The notes beneath the pieces were generated by a model. The model was not told the DNA's origin and ran no database searches. It was given only the letters and a program-made list of their open reading frames with translations. A stretch of DNA of 64,000 nucleotides from Marinibacterium anthonyi (GTDB taxonomy: Bacteria > Pseudomonadota > Alphaproteobacteria > Rhodobacterales > Rhodobacteraceae), in contig CP031585.1 in NCBI GenBank assembly GCA_003217735.2, forward strand, positions 310,001 to 374,000, in the 5' to 3' direction. Position 1 is the first letter of the stretch. Each line of letters starts with the position of its first letter. Both the position numbers and the translations under genes were made by a program. Positions 42,402 through 51,464 of this stretch are shown one piece after another.

Positions 42402-44057
42402 ATGGACCGTTTGCGGGCGGACTATGTCATCGTGGGGGGCGGATCGGCGGGTTGCGTGATCGCGAACCGGCTTAGCGCGGATCCATCGGTGCGCGTCGTC
42501 CTGCTGGAAGCGGGCGGGCGGGACTGGAACCCGTGGATCCATGTGCCCGTGGGCTATTTCAAGACCATGCACAACCCGTCGGTCGACTGGTGTTACCGGA
42601 CCGAACCGGATGCCGGCCTGAACGGGCGTCAGCTGGACTGGCCGCGCGGCAAGGTGCTGGGGGGGTCGTCATCGCTGAACGGGCTGTTGTATGTCCGGGG
42701 CCAACCGCAGGATTACGACGGCTGGTGCGACATGCAGCTGCCGGGCTGGGGCTGGGACGACGTGCTGCCGCTGTTCAGGCGGTCGGAAAGGCAGGAACGC
42801 GGCGCGGACGAGTTTCACGGTGTCGACGGCGAACTGTCGGTGTCGAACATGCGGCTGACCCGGCCGATCTGCGATGCCTGGGTGCAGGCAGCGGTGAACG
42901 AGGGGTACCCCTTCAACAGCGATTACAACGGCGCCCGGCAGGAGGGCGTTGGGTATTTCCAGCTGACCACGCGCAACGGGCTGCGCTGTTCGTCGGCCGT
43001 GGCCTTCCTGAACCCGGCGCGCAAGCGCGACAACCTGACGATCGTCACCCGCGCCCATGTCACCCGGATCGGGATCGAGGACGGGCGGGCGACCGGCGTG
43101 CACTACCGGTTGCCCGACGGGTCCGAACAGTTCGTTCAGGCGGATGGCGAAGTCATCCTGTCCGCCGGGGCCATCGGATCGCCGCAGATCCTGATGGTGT
43201 CGGGCGTGGGCGAGGCCGCGCAGCTGGCCGAACACGGGATCACCGTGCGGCACGACCTGCATGGCGTGGGCAAGAACCTGCAGGACCATTTGCAGGCGCG
43301 GCTGGTCTATCGCTGCAACGAACCCACGCTGAACGACGAGGTGCGCAGCCTGACGGGCCGGGCGCGGATCGCGTTGAAATACGCGATGTTCCGGGCCGGG
43401 CCGATGACCATGGCGGCGAGCCTTGCCACCGGGTTCGTGCGCACGCCGCTGGCGGGTGAGACGCCGGATGTGCAGTTCCACGTTCAGCCCTGGTCGGCGG
43501 ACAGCCCCGGCGAAGGCGTGCATCCCTATTCCGCCTTCACCATGTCGGTCTGCCAGCTGCGCCCCGAAAGCGCGGGCGAGATCCGGTTGAAATCGCCGGA
43601 TCCGGCGCAGGCTCCGGCGATACATCCGAATTACCTGGCGACCGAGCTGGACCAGAAGACCATTGTCGAGGGCATCAAGATCGCCCGCCGCATCGCGCAG
43701 ACCGATCCGCTGAAATCCAAGATCGAACGGGAACAGCAGCCCGCGAACAATCCGCAAACGGATGCCGAAATCCTGGAGTGGGCGCGGAATTTTTCCACCA
43801 CGATCTACCACCCCACCGGCACCTGCCGCATGGGCCATGACAGCGGTGCCGTGGTCGATGAACGGCTGCGCGTCCACGGGGTCCGCGGCCTGCGGGTCGC
43901 CGATTGTTCCATCATGCCCCGGATCGTGTCCGGCAATACCAACGCGCCCGCGATCATGATCGGAGAGAAGCTCTCCGACCTGGTGATCGAGGACCGCCGC
44001 CAGGGAGCGGCTGTCGCGGGAAACCCCCATCAAGAGCCCGCGGGCCTGACCACATAG
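42402..44057 (+). CDS. GMC-family oxidoreductase, probable isethionate dehydrogenase
   Basis: 551 residues from the ATG at 42402, with GGGAGGAG as the ribosome binding site. The FAD-binding start is YVIVGGGSAGCVIANRL, then the GMC signatures GKVLGGSSSLNGLLYVRG and SAGAIGSPQILMVSG. The catalytic His lies in TTIYHPTGTCRMG, and the C-terminal NTNAPAIMIGEK block closes the site. Its closest annotated relatives are choline dehydrogenase-like enzymes. Lying next to xsc, it most probably oxidises isethionate (2-hydroxyethanesulfonate) to sulfoacetaldehyde, like IseJ; a different hydroxyalkyl substrate cannot be excluded. Confidence 0.9.
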   Translation: MDRLRADYVIVGGGSAGCVIANRLSADPSVRVVLLEAGGRDWNPWIHVPVGYFKTMHNPSVDWCYRTEPDAGLNGRQLDWPRGKVLGGSSSLNGLLYVRGQPQDYDGWCDMQLPGWGWDDVLPLFRRSERQERGADEFHGVDGELSVSNMRLTRPICDAWVQAAVNEGYPFNSDYNGARQEGVGYFQLTTRNGLRCSSAVAFLNPARKRDNLTIVTRAHVTRIGIEDGRATGVHYRLPDGSEQFVQADGEVILSAGAIGSPQILMVSGVGEAAQLAEHGITVRHDLHGVGKNLQDHLQARLVYRCNEPTLNDEVRSLTGRARIALKYAMFRAGPMTMAASLATGFVRTPLAGETPDVQFHVQPWSADSPGEGVHPYSAFTMSVCQLRPESAGEIRLKSPDPAQAPAIHPNYLATELDQKTIVEGIKIARRIAQTDPLKSKIEREQQPANNPQTDAEILEWARNFSTTIYHPTGTCRMGHDSGAVVDERLRVHGVRGLRVADCSIMPRIVSGNTNAPAIMIGEKLSDLVIEDRRQGAAVAGNPHQEPAGLTT

Positions 44058-44070
44058 CGAGGATCACACC

Positions 44071-45852
44071 ATGAAGATGACAACCGAAGAAGCCTTCGTG
44101 AAGGTGCTGCAGATGCACGGGATCGAACATGCCTTCGGCATCATCGGCTCGGCCATGATGCCGGTCTCGGACCTGTTTCCCGAAGCGGGGCTGACGTTCT
44201 GGGACTGCGCGCATGAATGCAACGCCGGCATGAGCGCGGATGGCTATACGCGGGCGACCGGCAAGATGTCGATGATGATCGCCCAGAACGGGCCGGGCAT
44301 CACCAACTTCGTGACGCCGGTGAAAACCGCCTACTGGAACCACACGCCGCTGCTGCTGGTGACGCCGCAGGCGGCCAACAAGACCATCGGGCAGGGCGGT
44401 TTCCAGGAAATCGAACAGATGAAGCTGTTCGAGGACATGGTCTGTTACCAGGAAGAGGTGCGGGATCCCTCTCGGGTGGCCGAGGTGCTGAACCGGGTGA
44501 TCGAAAAGGCCTGGCGCGGCTGTGCCCCCGCCCAGATCAACGTGCCGCGCGATTACTGGACGCAGGTGGTCGACATCGAGCTGCCGCAGATCGTGCGGCT
44601 GGAACGCCCGCGCGGCGGGGTGCAGGCGATTGCCGATGCCGCCGCGCTGCTGTCAGAGGCCAAGTTCCCGGTGATCCTGAACGGCGCGGGCGTGGTGCTG
44701 TCGGGCGCGATCGATGCGTCGCGCCAGCTGGCCGAACGGCTGGATGCGCCGGTCTGCTGCGGCTATCAGCACAACGACGCCTTTCCCGGATCCCACCCGC
44801 TGCACGCGGGGCCCTTGGGCTACAACGGGTCCAAGGCGGGGATGGAGCTGATCTCGAAGGCCGACGTGGTGCTGTGCCTTGGGACCCGTCTGAACCCGTT
44901 TTCCACCCTGCCGGGCTACGGGATCGATTACTGGCCCAAGGACGCCAGGATCATCCAGGTCGACATCAATTCCGACCGTCTGGGGCTGACCAAGAAGGTC
45001 TCGGTGGGCATCCAGGGCGATGCGAAACTGGTGGCCGAGGAGCTGCTGGCGAAACTGTCCCCTGACGCGGGCGACGCCGGGCGGCAGGAACGGCGCGACA
45101 TGATCGCGGAAACGAAATCCCGTTGGGCGCAGCAACTGTCGTCGATGGATCACGAGGATGACGATCCGGGTACCGACTGGAACGAACGCGCCCGCACCCG
45201 CCAGCCGGACCGGATGAGCCCCCGCATGGCCTGGCGCGCGATCCAGGCGGCGCTGCCGCGCGAGGCGATCATTTCCTCGGACATCGGCAACAACTGCGCC
45301 ATCGGCAATGCCTATCCGTCCTTCGAAGAGGGCCGGAAATACCTGGCGCCGGGGCTGTTCGGGCCGTGCGGTTACGGGCTGCCGTCAATCCTGGGCGCCA
45401 AGATCGGGCGGCCGGACCTGCCGGTGGTGGGCTTTGCCGGGGACGGGGCGTTCGGGATCTCGATGAACGAGATGACGGCCTGTGGCCGCGACCCCTGGCC
45501 ACCGATCACCATGGTGATCTTTCGCAACTACCAGTGGGGCGCCGAGAAGCGGAACACGACGCTGTGGTTCGACGACAATTTCGTCGGGACCGAGCTGAAC
45601 CTGGATGTCTGTTACGCCGATATCGCCAAGGCCTGCGGGGTCGACGGCGTGCAGGTGACCACGATGGATCAGCTGACCGACGCGCTGGACAAGGCCGTGA
45701 AGGCGCAGATGGAGGACGGGGTGACCACCTTCATCGAAGTGGTGCTGAACCAGGAGCTGGGCGAACCCTTCCGCCGCGACGCCATGAAGAAGCCGGTGCG
45801 CGTGGCCGGTATCTCCAAGGCGGATTTCTGCCCGCAGGAACCCGCGCTTTGA
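44071..45852 (+). CDS. xsc: Sulfoacetaldehyde acetyltransferase
   Basis: 593 residues. This thiamine-diphosphate enzyme converts sulfoacetaldehyde plus phosphate to acetyl phosphate and sulfite. The N-terminal TPP domain has the characteristic Xsc segments FGIIGSAMMPVSDLFPEAG, HECNAGMSADGY and IAQNGPGITNF. The cofactor motif GDGAFGISMNEMTACGRDPWPPITMVIFRNYQWG lies at about residue 457. Xsc-specific blocks such as KRNTTLWFDDNFVGTEL and the C-terminal NQELGEPFRRDAMKKPVR support the assignment over acetolactate synthase. It starts 13 bp after the GMC gene. Confidence 0.97.
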   Translation: MKMTTEEAFVKVLQMHGIEHAFGIIGSAMMPVSDLFPEAGLTFWDCAHECNAGMSADGYTRATGKMSMMIAQNGPGITNFVTPVKTAYWNHTPLLLVTPQAANKTIGQGGFQEIEQMKLFEDMVCYQEEVRDPSRVAEVLNRVIEKAWRGCAPAQINVPRDYWTQVVDIELPQIVRLERPRGGVQAIADAAALLSEAKFPVILNGAGVVLSGAIDASRQLAERLDAPVCCGYQHNDAFPGSHPLHAGPLGYNGSKAGMELISKADVVLCLGTRLNPFSTLPGYGIDYWPKDARIIQVDINSDRLGLTKKVSVGIQGDAKLVAEELLAKLSPDAGDAGRQERRDMIAETKSRWAQQLSSMDHEDDDPGTDWNERARTRQPDRMSPRMAWRAIQAALPREAIISSDIGNNCAIGNAYPSFEEGRKYLAPGLFGPCGYGLPSILGAKIGRPDLPVVGFAGDGAFGISMNEMTACGRDPWPPITMVIFRNYQWGAEKRNTTLWFDDNFVGTELNLDVCYADIAKACGVDGVQVTTMDQLTDALDKAVKAQMEDGVTTFIEVVLNQELGEPFRRDAMKKPVRVAGISKADFCPQEPAL

Positions 45853-45901
45853 CCCTGACAGCGGGGGCGATGGCCCCCGCGCAACCTTTCGGGATGGCAC
45901 G

Positions 45902-46936
45902 ATGACACGACTTGCCCAGACCATGCCCCGGCCTTCGGCCAGTGCCGCGCGCAGCCTTGCGCCGGGGCTGGCGATGGCGACGCTGGTGGCGCTGGCCGCG
46001 CAGTTCCTGTCGGAACATTACGGCGCGCCCGCGATGCTGATGGCCCTGCTGCTGGGCATTTCGCTGAACTTCCTCGGCGAAGAGGAACGCACCCGCCCCG
46101 GCATCCGCTTTGGCGCGCAATCGGTGCTGCGGCTGGGCGTGGCGCTTCTGGGCGCGCGGATCTCGGTCGAGCTGTTGATGGAACTGGGCCTGCCGCTGAT
46201 CCTGCTGGTGGTCTGCGGGACGTTCCTGACGATCCTGTTCGGGATCCTTCTGGCGCGGGTGCTGAACGAGGATTGGCAATTCGGTCTGCTGACCGCCGGG
46301 TCCGTGGCGATCTGCGGGGCATCCGCCGCCATGGCCATCGGGGCGATCCTGCCGCGGGACCGGGTGCCGGAACAGCGGCTGATCTTCACGGTGCTGGGGG
46401 TCACGTTGCTGTCGACCATCGCGATGATCGTCTACCCGATCCTGGCCTCGATGCTGGGGCTGGATACGCTGCACGCCGGGATATTCCTGGGCGGCACGAT
46501 CCACGACGTGGCGCAGGTGGTCGGCGCGGGCTTTTCGATTTCCGACGAAACCGGCGACACCGCGACACTGGTCAAGCTGATCCGGGTGACCATGCTGGCG
46601 CCCGTGGTGCTGATGGGGGCCATCGTGGTGCGCCGGTCGGGCGGTGCGGTGTCGTCGGACAAGCGGCCGCCGCTGATGCCGATGTTCGTCATCGGCTTCC
46701 TGGTGCTGGCGGCGGTGAATTCGCTGGGCTGGCTACCGCAGGTGGCAAGCGACGCGGCGACGCTGGCGTCCCGCTGGTTCCTGCTGATCGCGATCGCGGC
46801 GGTGGGGATGAAGACATCGATCAAGGACGTGCTGCAGGTGGGCGGCGTGGCGATTTCGATGATCGTGGCGGAAACGCTGTTCATCGCTTTGTTCATTCTT
46901 GGCGGGCTGGAAATCCTGCATGTGGGGGCGTCATGA
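45902..46936 (+). CDS. YeiH-family putative sulfate/sulfite exporter
   Basis: 344 residues, about ten hydrophobic segments, UPF0324/YeiH family (COG2855). Recognisable blocks are FGAQSVLRLGVALLGARIS, CGASAAMAIGAILP and GGTIHDVAQVVGAG. Members in Xsc clusters, such as TauZ, are thought to export the sulfite or sulfate released from C2 sulfonates, which would explain its place between xsc and pta. It lies 49 bp after xsc and overlaps pta by 4 bp. Confidence 0.9.
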   Translation: MTRLAQTMPRPSASAARSLAPGLAMATLVALAAQFLSEHYGAPAMLMALLLGISLNFLGEEERTRPGIRFGAQSVLRLGVALLGARISVELLMELGLPLILLVVCGTFLTILFGILLARVLNEDWQFGLLTAGSVAICGASAAMAIGAILPRDRVPEQRLIFTVLGVTLLSTIAMIVYPILASMLGLDTLHAGIFLGGTIHDVAQVVGAGFSISDETGDTATLVKLIRVTMLAPVVLMGAIVVRRSGGAVSSDKRPPLMPMFVIGFLVLAAVNSLGWLPQVASDAATLASRWFLLIAIAAVGMKTSIKDVLQVGGVAISMIVAETLFIALFILGGLEILHVGAS

Positions 46937-47967
46937 GACCGCTGAGACATATCCTTGACCGTGCCCGCGCGGCGGACCGGCACGTGGTGCTGGCCGAAGG
47001 CGAAGACCGCCGGATCCAGGAGGCGGCGCGGGAGGCCGTTGCCCAGGGCCTGGCGCGGATCACCCTGCTGGGCGATCCGGCGCTGATCCTGCCGGCGCTG
47101 GGGGCATTCGGCGACAGGATCGCCGTGATCGACCCGCGCCAGGCGCCCGACCTGTCGCGCTATGCCGCCCATTACCTGGACAGGCGCCGGCACAAGGGGA
47201 TCACCGCGGCGCAGGCGATCGATGCGGCGCAGCAGCCCCTGAACTTCGCCGCGCTGATGGTGGCCAGCGGCGATGCGGACGGCACCGTGGCGGGCGCGGT
47301 GGCCACCACGGCGGACACGGTGCGCGCCGCGCTGACGGTGATCGGCAAGGCCCCGGGGGTCGAGACGGTTTCGTCCTTCTTCCTGATGCTGGCCTGTGAA
47401 TCCTTTCACCAGCAACCCGGCGGCATGATCTTTGCCGATTGCGGGCTGGTGATCGACCCGACCGCCAGCGAACTGGCCGCCATCGCCCAAAGCTCGGCGC
47501 AATCCGCGCAATCGCTGCTGGGGGAAATCCCGCAGGTGGCGCTGCTAAGCTTTTCGACCGTGGGCAGTGCCGAACACCCCAGGGTCGAAAAGGTGCGCGA
47601 GGCGCTGACGCTTCTGCGCCAGCGCGCCCCGGACCTGACGGTGGACGGAGAGCTGCAGTTCGATGCCGCGTTCGAATCCGCCGTGCGCAAGGCCAAGGCG
47701 CCCGACAGCCGGCTGATCGACCGGCCCAATGTCTTCGTCTTTCCGAACCTCGACGCGGGCAACATCGGCTACAAGATCGCCCAGCGGATCGGGCAGTTGC
47801 AGGCCATCGGCCCGGTGCTGCAGGGGCTGGCGAAGCCCGCCAACGACCTGTCGCGCGGCTGCACCGCCGAAGACGTTCTGGGCATGATCGCCGTCACCGC
47901 CGTGCAGGCGCACGATGCTGCGGAGCAGCGGAAAACAGCACAGAAGTTTCATTGCAATTCGAACTGA
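46933..47967 (+). CDS. pta: Phosphate acetyltransferase
   Basis: 344 residues, the short PTA_PTB-only form without the N-terminal DRTGG domain of E. coli Pta. It moves the acetyl group of acetyl phosphate made by Xsc to CoA. Family blocks include VLAEGEDRRIQEAAREAV, the SGDADGTVAGAVATTADTVRAAL substrate loop, FADCGLVIDPTASELA and NVFVFPNLDAGNIGYKIAQRI. The ATG at 46933 overlaps the exporter stop (ATGA). A candidate operator and the TRAP genes follow. Confidence 0.95.
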   Translation: MRPLRHILDRARAADRHVVLAEGEDRRIQEAAREAVAQGLARITLLGDPALILPALGAFGDRIAVIDPRQAPDLSRYAAHYLDRRRHKGITAAQAIDAAQQPLNFAALMVASGDADGTVAGAVATTADTVRAALTVIGKAPGVETVSSFFLMLACESFHQQPGGMIFADCGLVIDPTASELAAIAQSSAQSAQSLLGEIPQVALLSFSTVGSAEHPRVEKVREALTLLRQRAPDLTVDGELQFDAAFESAVRKAKAPDSRLIDRPNVFVFPNLDAGNIGYKIAQRIGQLQAIGPVLQGLAKPANDLSRGCTAEDVLGMIAVTAVQAHDAAEQRKTAQKFHCNSN

Positions 47968-47989
47968 CATGTAGATGAATGAGGCGGGG

Positions 47990-48007
47990 AGTCTCATTTT
48001 TGAGATT
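47990..48007. promoter_or_regulatory. Candidate operator in front of the TRAP transporter genes
   Basis: AGTCTCATTTTTGAGATT is an inverted repeat with 7-bp arms (one mismatch) and a 4-bp spacer. Its half-sites match those at 42306-42330 in the IclR/GMC promoter, which suggests joint control. A tiny frame, MNGQNSS, with a GGGAGGGG ribosome binding site follows at 48020-48043. Confidence 0.5.
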
Positions 48008-48137
48008 GGGAGGGGAAAGATGAACGGTCAGAACAGCAGCTAGGTCGCCTCGCGGACCAGTGGCGCCTCAGGCGCCATGTCGCGGACCGGAGACCCTCCG
48101 GTCCTATCCGCAATCGTTTCGACAGGAGGAGCGAAAC

Positions 48138-48704
48138 ATGGCGATGACCGCACCAGCAGCCCATCGGCTGCACACAATCGTCAAGATACTCGACACACCC
48201 GGCCGTCTGGTCGGAAAGGCCGCCGGATGGCTGGTGGTGCCCATGGTGGGCGCGCTGGTCTACGAGGTCATCGCCCGCTTCGGCTTCAATTCACCCACAA
48301 TGTGGGCCTATGACGCCACTTTCATGCTGTACGGCACGCTGTTCATGCTGGGCGCGGCCTGGACGCTGGGGCTGGACAGCCACGTACGGGCGGATTTCCT
48401 GTTCAACGTGATGTCGCCGCGCTGGCAGGGGATCATCGACGGGACCTTCACGCTCTTGCTGTTCTTCCCGGCCATGTACCTGTTCACGATGGCCACGACG
48501 GAATACGCGCTGGACAGCTGGTCCAAGGGCGAACGCATCCCGACCAGCCCGCTGATGCCCATCGTCTACCCCCTGAAGACCGTGATGCCGATCACCGGCG
48601 CGCTGCTGATGATCCAGGGCGTGTCCGAATTTCTGAAAGCGGCCTACGCGGTGGTGACCAACCGCCGCTACCGCGACGACTTCTTCGAAAGGACCCTGCC
48701 ATGA
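48138..48704 (+). CDS. TRAP transporter small permease (DctQ type)
   Basis: 188 residues with four hydrophobic segments, the DctQ layout. AGGAGG lies seven bases before the ATG at 48138. WLVVPMVGALVYEVIARFGFNSPTMWAYD and LGAAWTLGLDSHVRADFL are typical of the family. It pairs with the large permease and the binding protein that follow. Context (xsc/pta/IclR) makes a C2 sulfonate, most likely isethionate, the expected substrate. Confidence 0.9.
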   Translation: MAMTAPAAHRLHTIVKILDTPGRLVGKAAGWLVVPMVGALVYEVIARFGFNSPTMWAYDATFMLYGTLFMLGAAWTLGLDSHVRADFLFNVMSPRWQGIIDGTFTLLLFFPAMYLFTMATTEYALDSWSKGERIPTSPLMPIVYPLKTVMPITGALLMIQGVSEFLKAAYAVVTNRRYRDDFFERTLP

Positions 48705-50017
48705 GCGACGCAGTTCTCGGCCTTGTCTCGCTGGGCCTGGTCTTTGTCGGGATCCTTGCCGGCTACCCGATGGCCTTCACCTTCATCTTCATCGCGCTGG
48801 CCTTCGGCTGGATCGGCATGGGGGATCGCGTGATCTCGCTGATGCAGTTCCAGTTCTTCAGCCTGATGCGCGACACCACGCTGGCCGCCATTCCGCTGTT
48901 CCTGTTCATGGGCTTCATCCTGGAACAATCCGGGCTGATGGAACGCATGTTCAAGGCGCTGCGCCTGCTGCTGGGCCGGCTGAACGGGTCGCTGTACCTG
49001 GTGGTGCTGCTGGTGGCGACGATCTTTGCCGCCGCCACCGGGATCGTGGGCGCATCGGTCACCGTGCTGGGCGTGATGGCCGCGCCGATCATGCAGCAAT
49101 CGGGCTATGACACGCGCATGTCCGCCGGCGCCATCGCGGCGGGCGGCACGCTGGGCATCCTGATCCCGCCCTCGATCCTGCTGATCGTCATGGGGCCGGT
49201 GATCGGCGTGCCGGTGTCGGACCTGTTCACCGCATCCATCGTGCCGGGGCTGATACTGGCGGTGTTCTACATCGCCTACACGCTGATCCGCAGCTATCTG
49301 AACCCCAAGCTGGGTCCGCCGATTTCCGAAGAGGAGCTGGGCCGGACCACCGGCCGGGACAAGCTGCGCGAATTGTTCCTGGGCATCATCCCGGTGACCA
49401 TCGTCATCGCCTTTACCCTTGGCGTGATCATCGCGGGCATCGCCACGCCCACCGACGCCGCCGCATCGGGCGCGCTGGCCGCGCTGGTGCTGGCGATCCT
49501 GTATCGCAAGATGACCTGGGTCAGCTTCAAGCGCTGCATCTACAACACGCTGATCATGTCGGCGATGATCATGTTCCTGCTGGGGTCCGCCAACTTCTTC
49601 GGCGCGGTGTTTTCCCGGCTGGGGTCGGCCAACCTGCTGACCGACTTCCTGCTGAGCCTGCCGTTTTCGCCCACGGTGATGCTGCTGATCATCCTCGGGA
49701 TCGTGTTCCTGCTGGGCTCGCCCCTGGAATGGATCCCGATCGTGCTGATCGTCGTGCCGATCTTCCTGCCGACCATGAAAGAGATGGGGTATGACCCGCT
49801 GTGGTTCGCCGTGCTGATCGCCGTGACGCTGCAGACATCCTGGCTGACCCCGCCGATGGCGCTGTCGTCCTACTTTCTGAAGGGCGTCGTGCCGCAATGG
49901 AAGATGAGCGACATCTACCTCGGGATGGTCCAGTTCGTCGCGCTGCAACTGATCGTGGTGCTGCTGCTGGTGGCCTTTCCCCAGATCGTTCTCTGGCTGC
50001 CCAACGCGCTGCAATAG
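48701..50017 (+). CDS. TRAP transporter large permease (DctM type)
   Basis: 438 residues, about 12-13 membrane segments. Typical DctM blocks are AIPLFLFMGFILEQSGL, AAATGIVGASVTVLGVMAAPIM, GGTLGILIPPSILLIVMGPV and PTDAAASGALAALVLAILY. It overlaps the small permease gene by 4 bp. It forms the sodium-coupled channel of the tripartite importer. Confidence 0.94.
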   Translation: MSDAVLGLVSLGLVFVGILAGYPMAFTFIFIALAFGWIGMGDRVISLMQFQFFSLMRDTTLAAIPLFLFMGFILEQSGLMERMFKALRLLLGRLNGSLYLVVLLVATIFAAATGIVGASVTVLGVMAAPIMQQSGYDTRMSAGAIAAGGTLGILIPPSILLIVMGPVIGVPVSDLFTASIVPGLILAVFYIAYTLIRSYLNPKLGPPISEEELGRTTGRDKLRELFLGIIPVTIVIAFTLGVIIAGIATPTDAAASGALAALVLAILYRKMTWVSFKRCIYNTLIMSAMIMFLLGSANFFGAVFSRLGSANLLTDFLLSLPFSPTVMLLIILGIVFLLGSPLEWIPIVLIVVPIFLPTMKEMGYDPLWFAVLIAVTLQTSWLTPPMALSSYFLKGVVPQWKMSDIYLGMVQFVALQLIVVLLLVAFPQIVLWLPNALQ

Positions 50018-50087
50018 CGCGGGGCGCGTGGCCGGGGCCGACCCAAGACCAAGAAGAAGTCCTGATATCAAAGTGGAGGAGAAGAAG

Positions 50088-51194
50088 ATGAACGGACGTT
50101 TCAGACCCGCCGCCGGAGGCGCGGCGGCCATCCTGGCCCTGACGATGGCCAGCGGCGCATTCGCGGCGGATTACAAGATGAACATCCAGACCGCGATCCC
50201 CAATTCCAGCCTGTACTTCGGCCTGCTGGAGGATTTCGCGGAGCGTGTCGACGCCATGTCCGGCGGCCGGCTCGAGGTGCACGTGCTGCCTGCCGGCGCC
50301 GAGGTCGGACCATTCGAGATCCTGGACGCGGTCAGCAACTGCGTGGTCGAGGCCGGGTATGCCTGGCCGCACTACTGGTCCGGCAAGCACCCGGCCTACG
50401 TGCTGTTTTCCAACGTGCCGGCATCCACCGGCATGGACCAGGACACCCTGATGGCCTGGTATTACAAGGGCGGCGGCAAGGAACTGTACGACGAACTGAC
50501 CCACGACATCATGGGCCTGTACGTCAAGACCTACCTGATGCAGCCGATGGGGCCGGACCCGCTGGGCTGGTTTTCCAAGCCGTTCGAGAGCATGGCCGAT
50601 TTCCAGTCGATCAAGTACCGTTCGCCCCCGGGCATCGCCGGGCAGACCTATTCCGCGATGGGCGTTCCGGCCGTGGCCATGCCGGGCGGCGACATCGTTC
50701 CGGCCGCGCAGCGGGGCACGATCGACGCGGCCGAATGGATCGGACCGGCGGACGACAGGAACCTCGGGCTGGATAAGATCTGGGACTATTACTACCTGCA
50801 GGGCCTGCACCAGCAGACCGACGTGGGCGAGCTGATGATCTGCCAGGATTTCTATGACGATCTGCCGGCCGACCTGCAGGCGATACTGGACACTGCGGTT
50901 ATGGCCAACACGACCATGACCCAGGCGGTGAACCTGACCGAGAATTCGGTGGCGGTGAACGACTATTCCGCAGCCGGGATCAACGTGCTGGACGCGCCCG
51001 AGGAGTATTACACCGAGTTCCTCGAAAAGCAGAAGGACGTGGTCCAGAGCTATATCGACGACGACGAATTCTTCGCCAAGGTCTACAAGTCCCAGGCCGA
51101 TTTCGCCAAGATGGTCTATCCCTACCATTCCCGCGTGCAGAAGCTGCAAAGCGAAGTGGTGAACGGCGCCGAGAAGATTCGCGACGGCGAATGA
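50088..51194 (+). CDS. TRAP transporter substrate-binding protein (DctP type)
   Basis: 368 residues from the ATG at 50088, preceded by GTGGAGGAG. A signal peptide (residues 1-26, ASGAFAA) is followed by the DctP fold with YFGLLEDFAERVDAMSGGRLEVHVLPAG, GWFSKPFES, KYRSPPGIAGQTYSAMGVPAVAMPGGDIVPAAQRGTIDAAEWIGP. The latter includes the ligand-binding arginine of the family (in YRSPPG). It is the last gene of the sulfonate cluster, and a strong hairpin follows. Confidence 0.93.
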   Translation: MNGRFRPAAGGAAAILALTMASGAFAADYKMNIQTAIPNSSLYFGLLEDFAERVDAMSGGRLEVHVLPAGAEVGPFEILDAVSNCVVEAGYAWPHYWSGKHPAYVLFSNVPASTGMDQDTLMAWYYKGGGKELYDELTHDIMGLYVKTYLMQPMGPDPLGWFSKPFESMADFQSIKYRSPPGIAGQTYSAMGVPAVAMPGGDIVPAAQRGTIDAAEWIGPADDRNLGLDKIWDYYYLQGLHQQTDVGELMICQDFYDDLPADLQAILDTAVMANTTMTQAVNLTENSVAVNDYSAAGINVLDAPEEYYTEFLEKQKDVVQSYIDDDEFFAKVYKSQADFAKMVYPYHSRVQKLQSEVVNGAEKIRDGE

Positions 51195-51213
51195 TGACCG
51201 CCGCATGATCCCG

Positions 51214-51240
51214 ACAGGCCCTGCCATTGGCGGGGCCTGT
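51214..51240 (+). terminator. Hairpin terminator of the TRAP transporter operon
   Basis: ACAGGCCCTGCC pairs with GGCGGGGCCTGT (12 bp with one wobble pair, loop ATT), 19 bp after the dctP-like stop; TGCCGTTT follows. It also separates the operon from the FMN riboswitch. Confidence 0.7.
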
Positions 51241-51327
51241 TGCCGTTTGCGCCTTCGTTTCCGCCCCCTGAAAATCGCACCGATCCCGCTTGCAAGCATC
51301 GTGTAAGTACCTCTAATATGGGGATGT

Positions 51328-51464
51328 TCTCAGGGCGGGGCGAAATTCCCCACCGGCGGTAAGCATGTGATGCAAGCCCGCGAGCGCCCCGGCCAAAGCG
51401 GACGGGGGTCAAGCAGACCAGGTGAGATTCCTGGGCCGACGGTCACAGTCCGGATGAAAGAGAA
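51328..51464 (+). ncRNA. FMN riboswitch (RFN element)
   Basis: The conserved RFN core is complete. Helix P1 is TTCTC (51328-51332) with GAGAA (51460-51464). The 5' block CAGGGCGGGGCGAAATTCCCC and ACCGGCGGTA, the variable arm, and the 3' block AGTCCGGATGAAAGAGAA are all present. A strong stem (51467-51474 with 51495-51502, and an inner CTGCC/GGCAG) follows but has no T-run, so control is more likely at translation or by Rho than by an intrinsic terminator. It precedes ribH. Confidence 0.95.

Noticed and set aside
44071-45852. Acetolactate synthase large subunit
   Set aside because: It shares the ThDP fold, but Xsc-specific blocks and adjacent pta and YeiH-type exporter genes fit sulfoacetaldehyde acetyltransferase. 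No ilvN-like small subunit follows.
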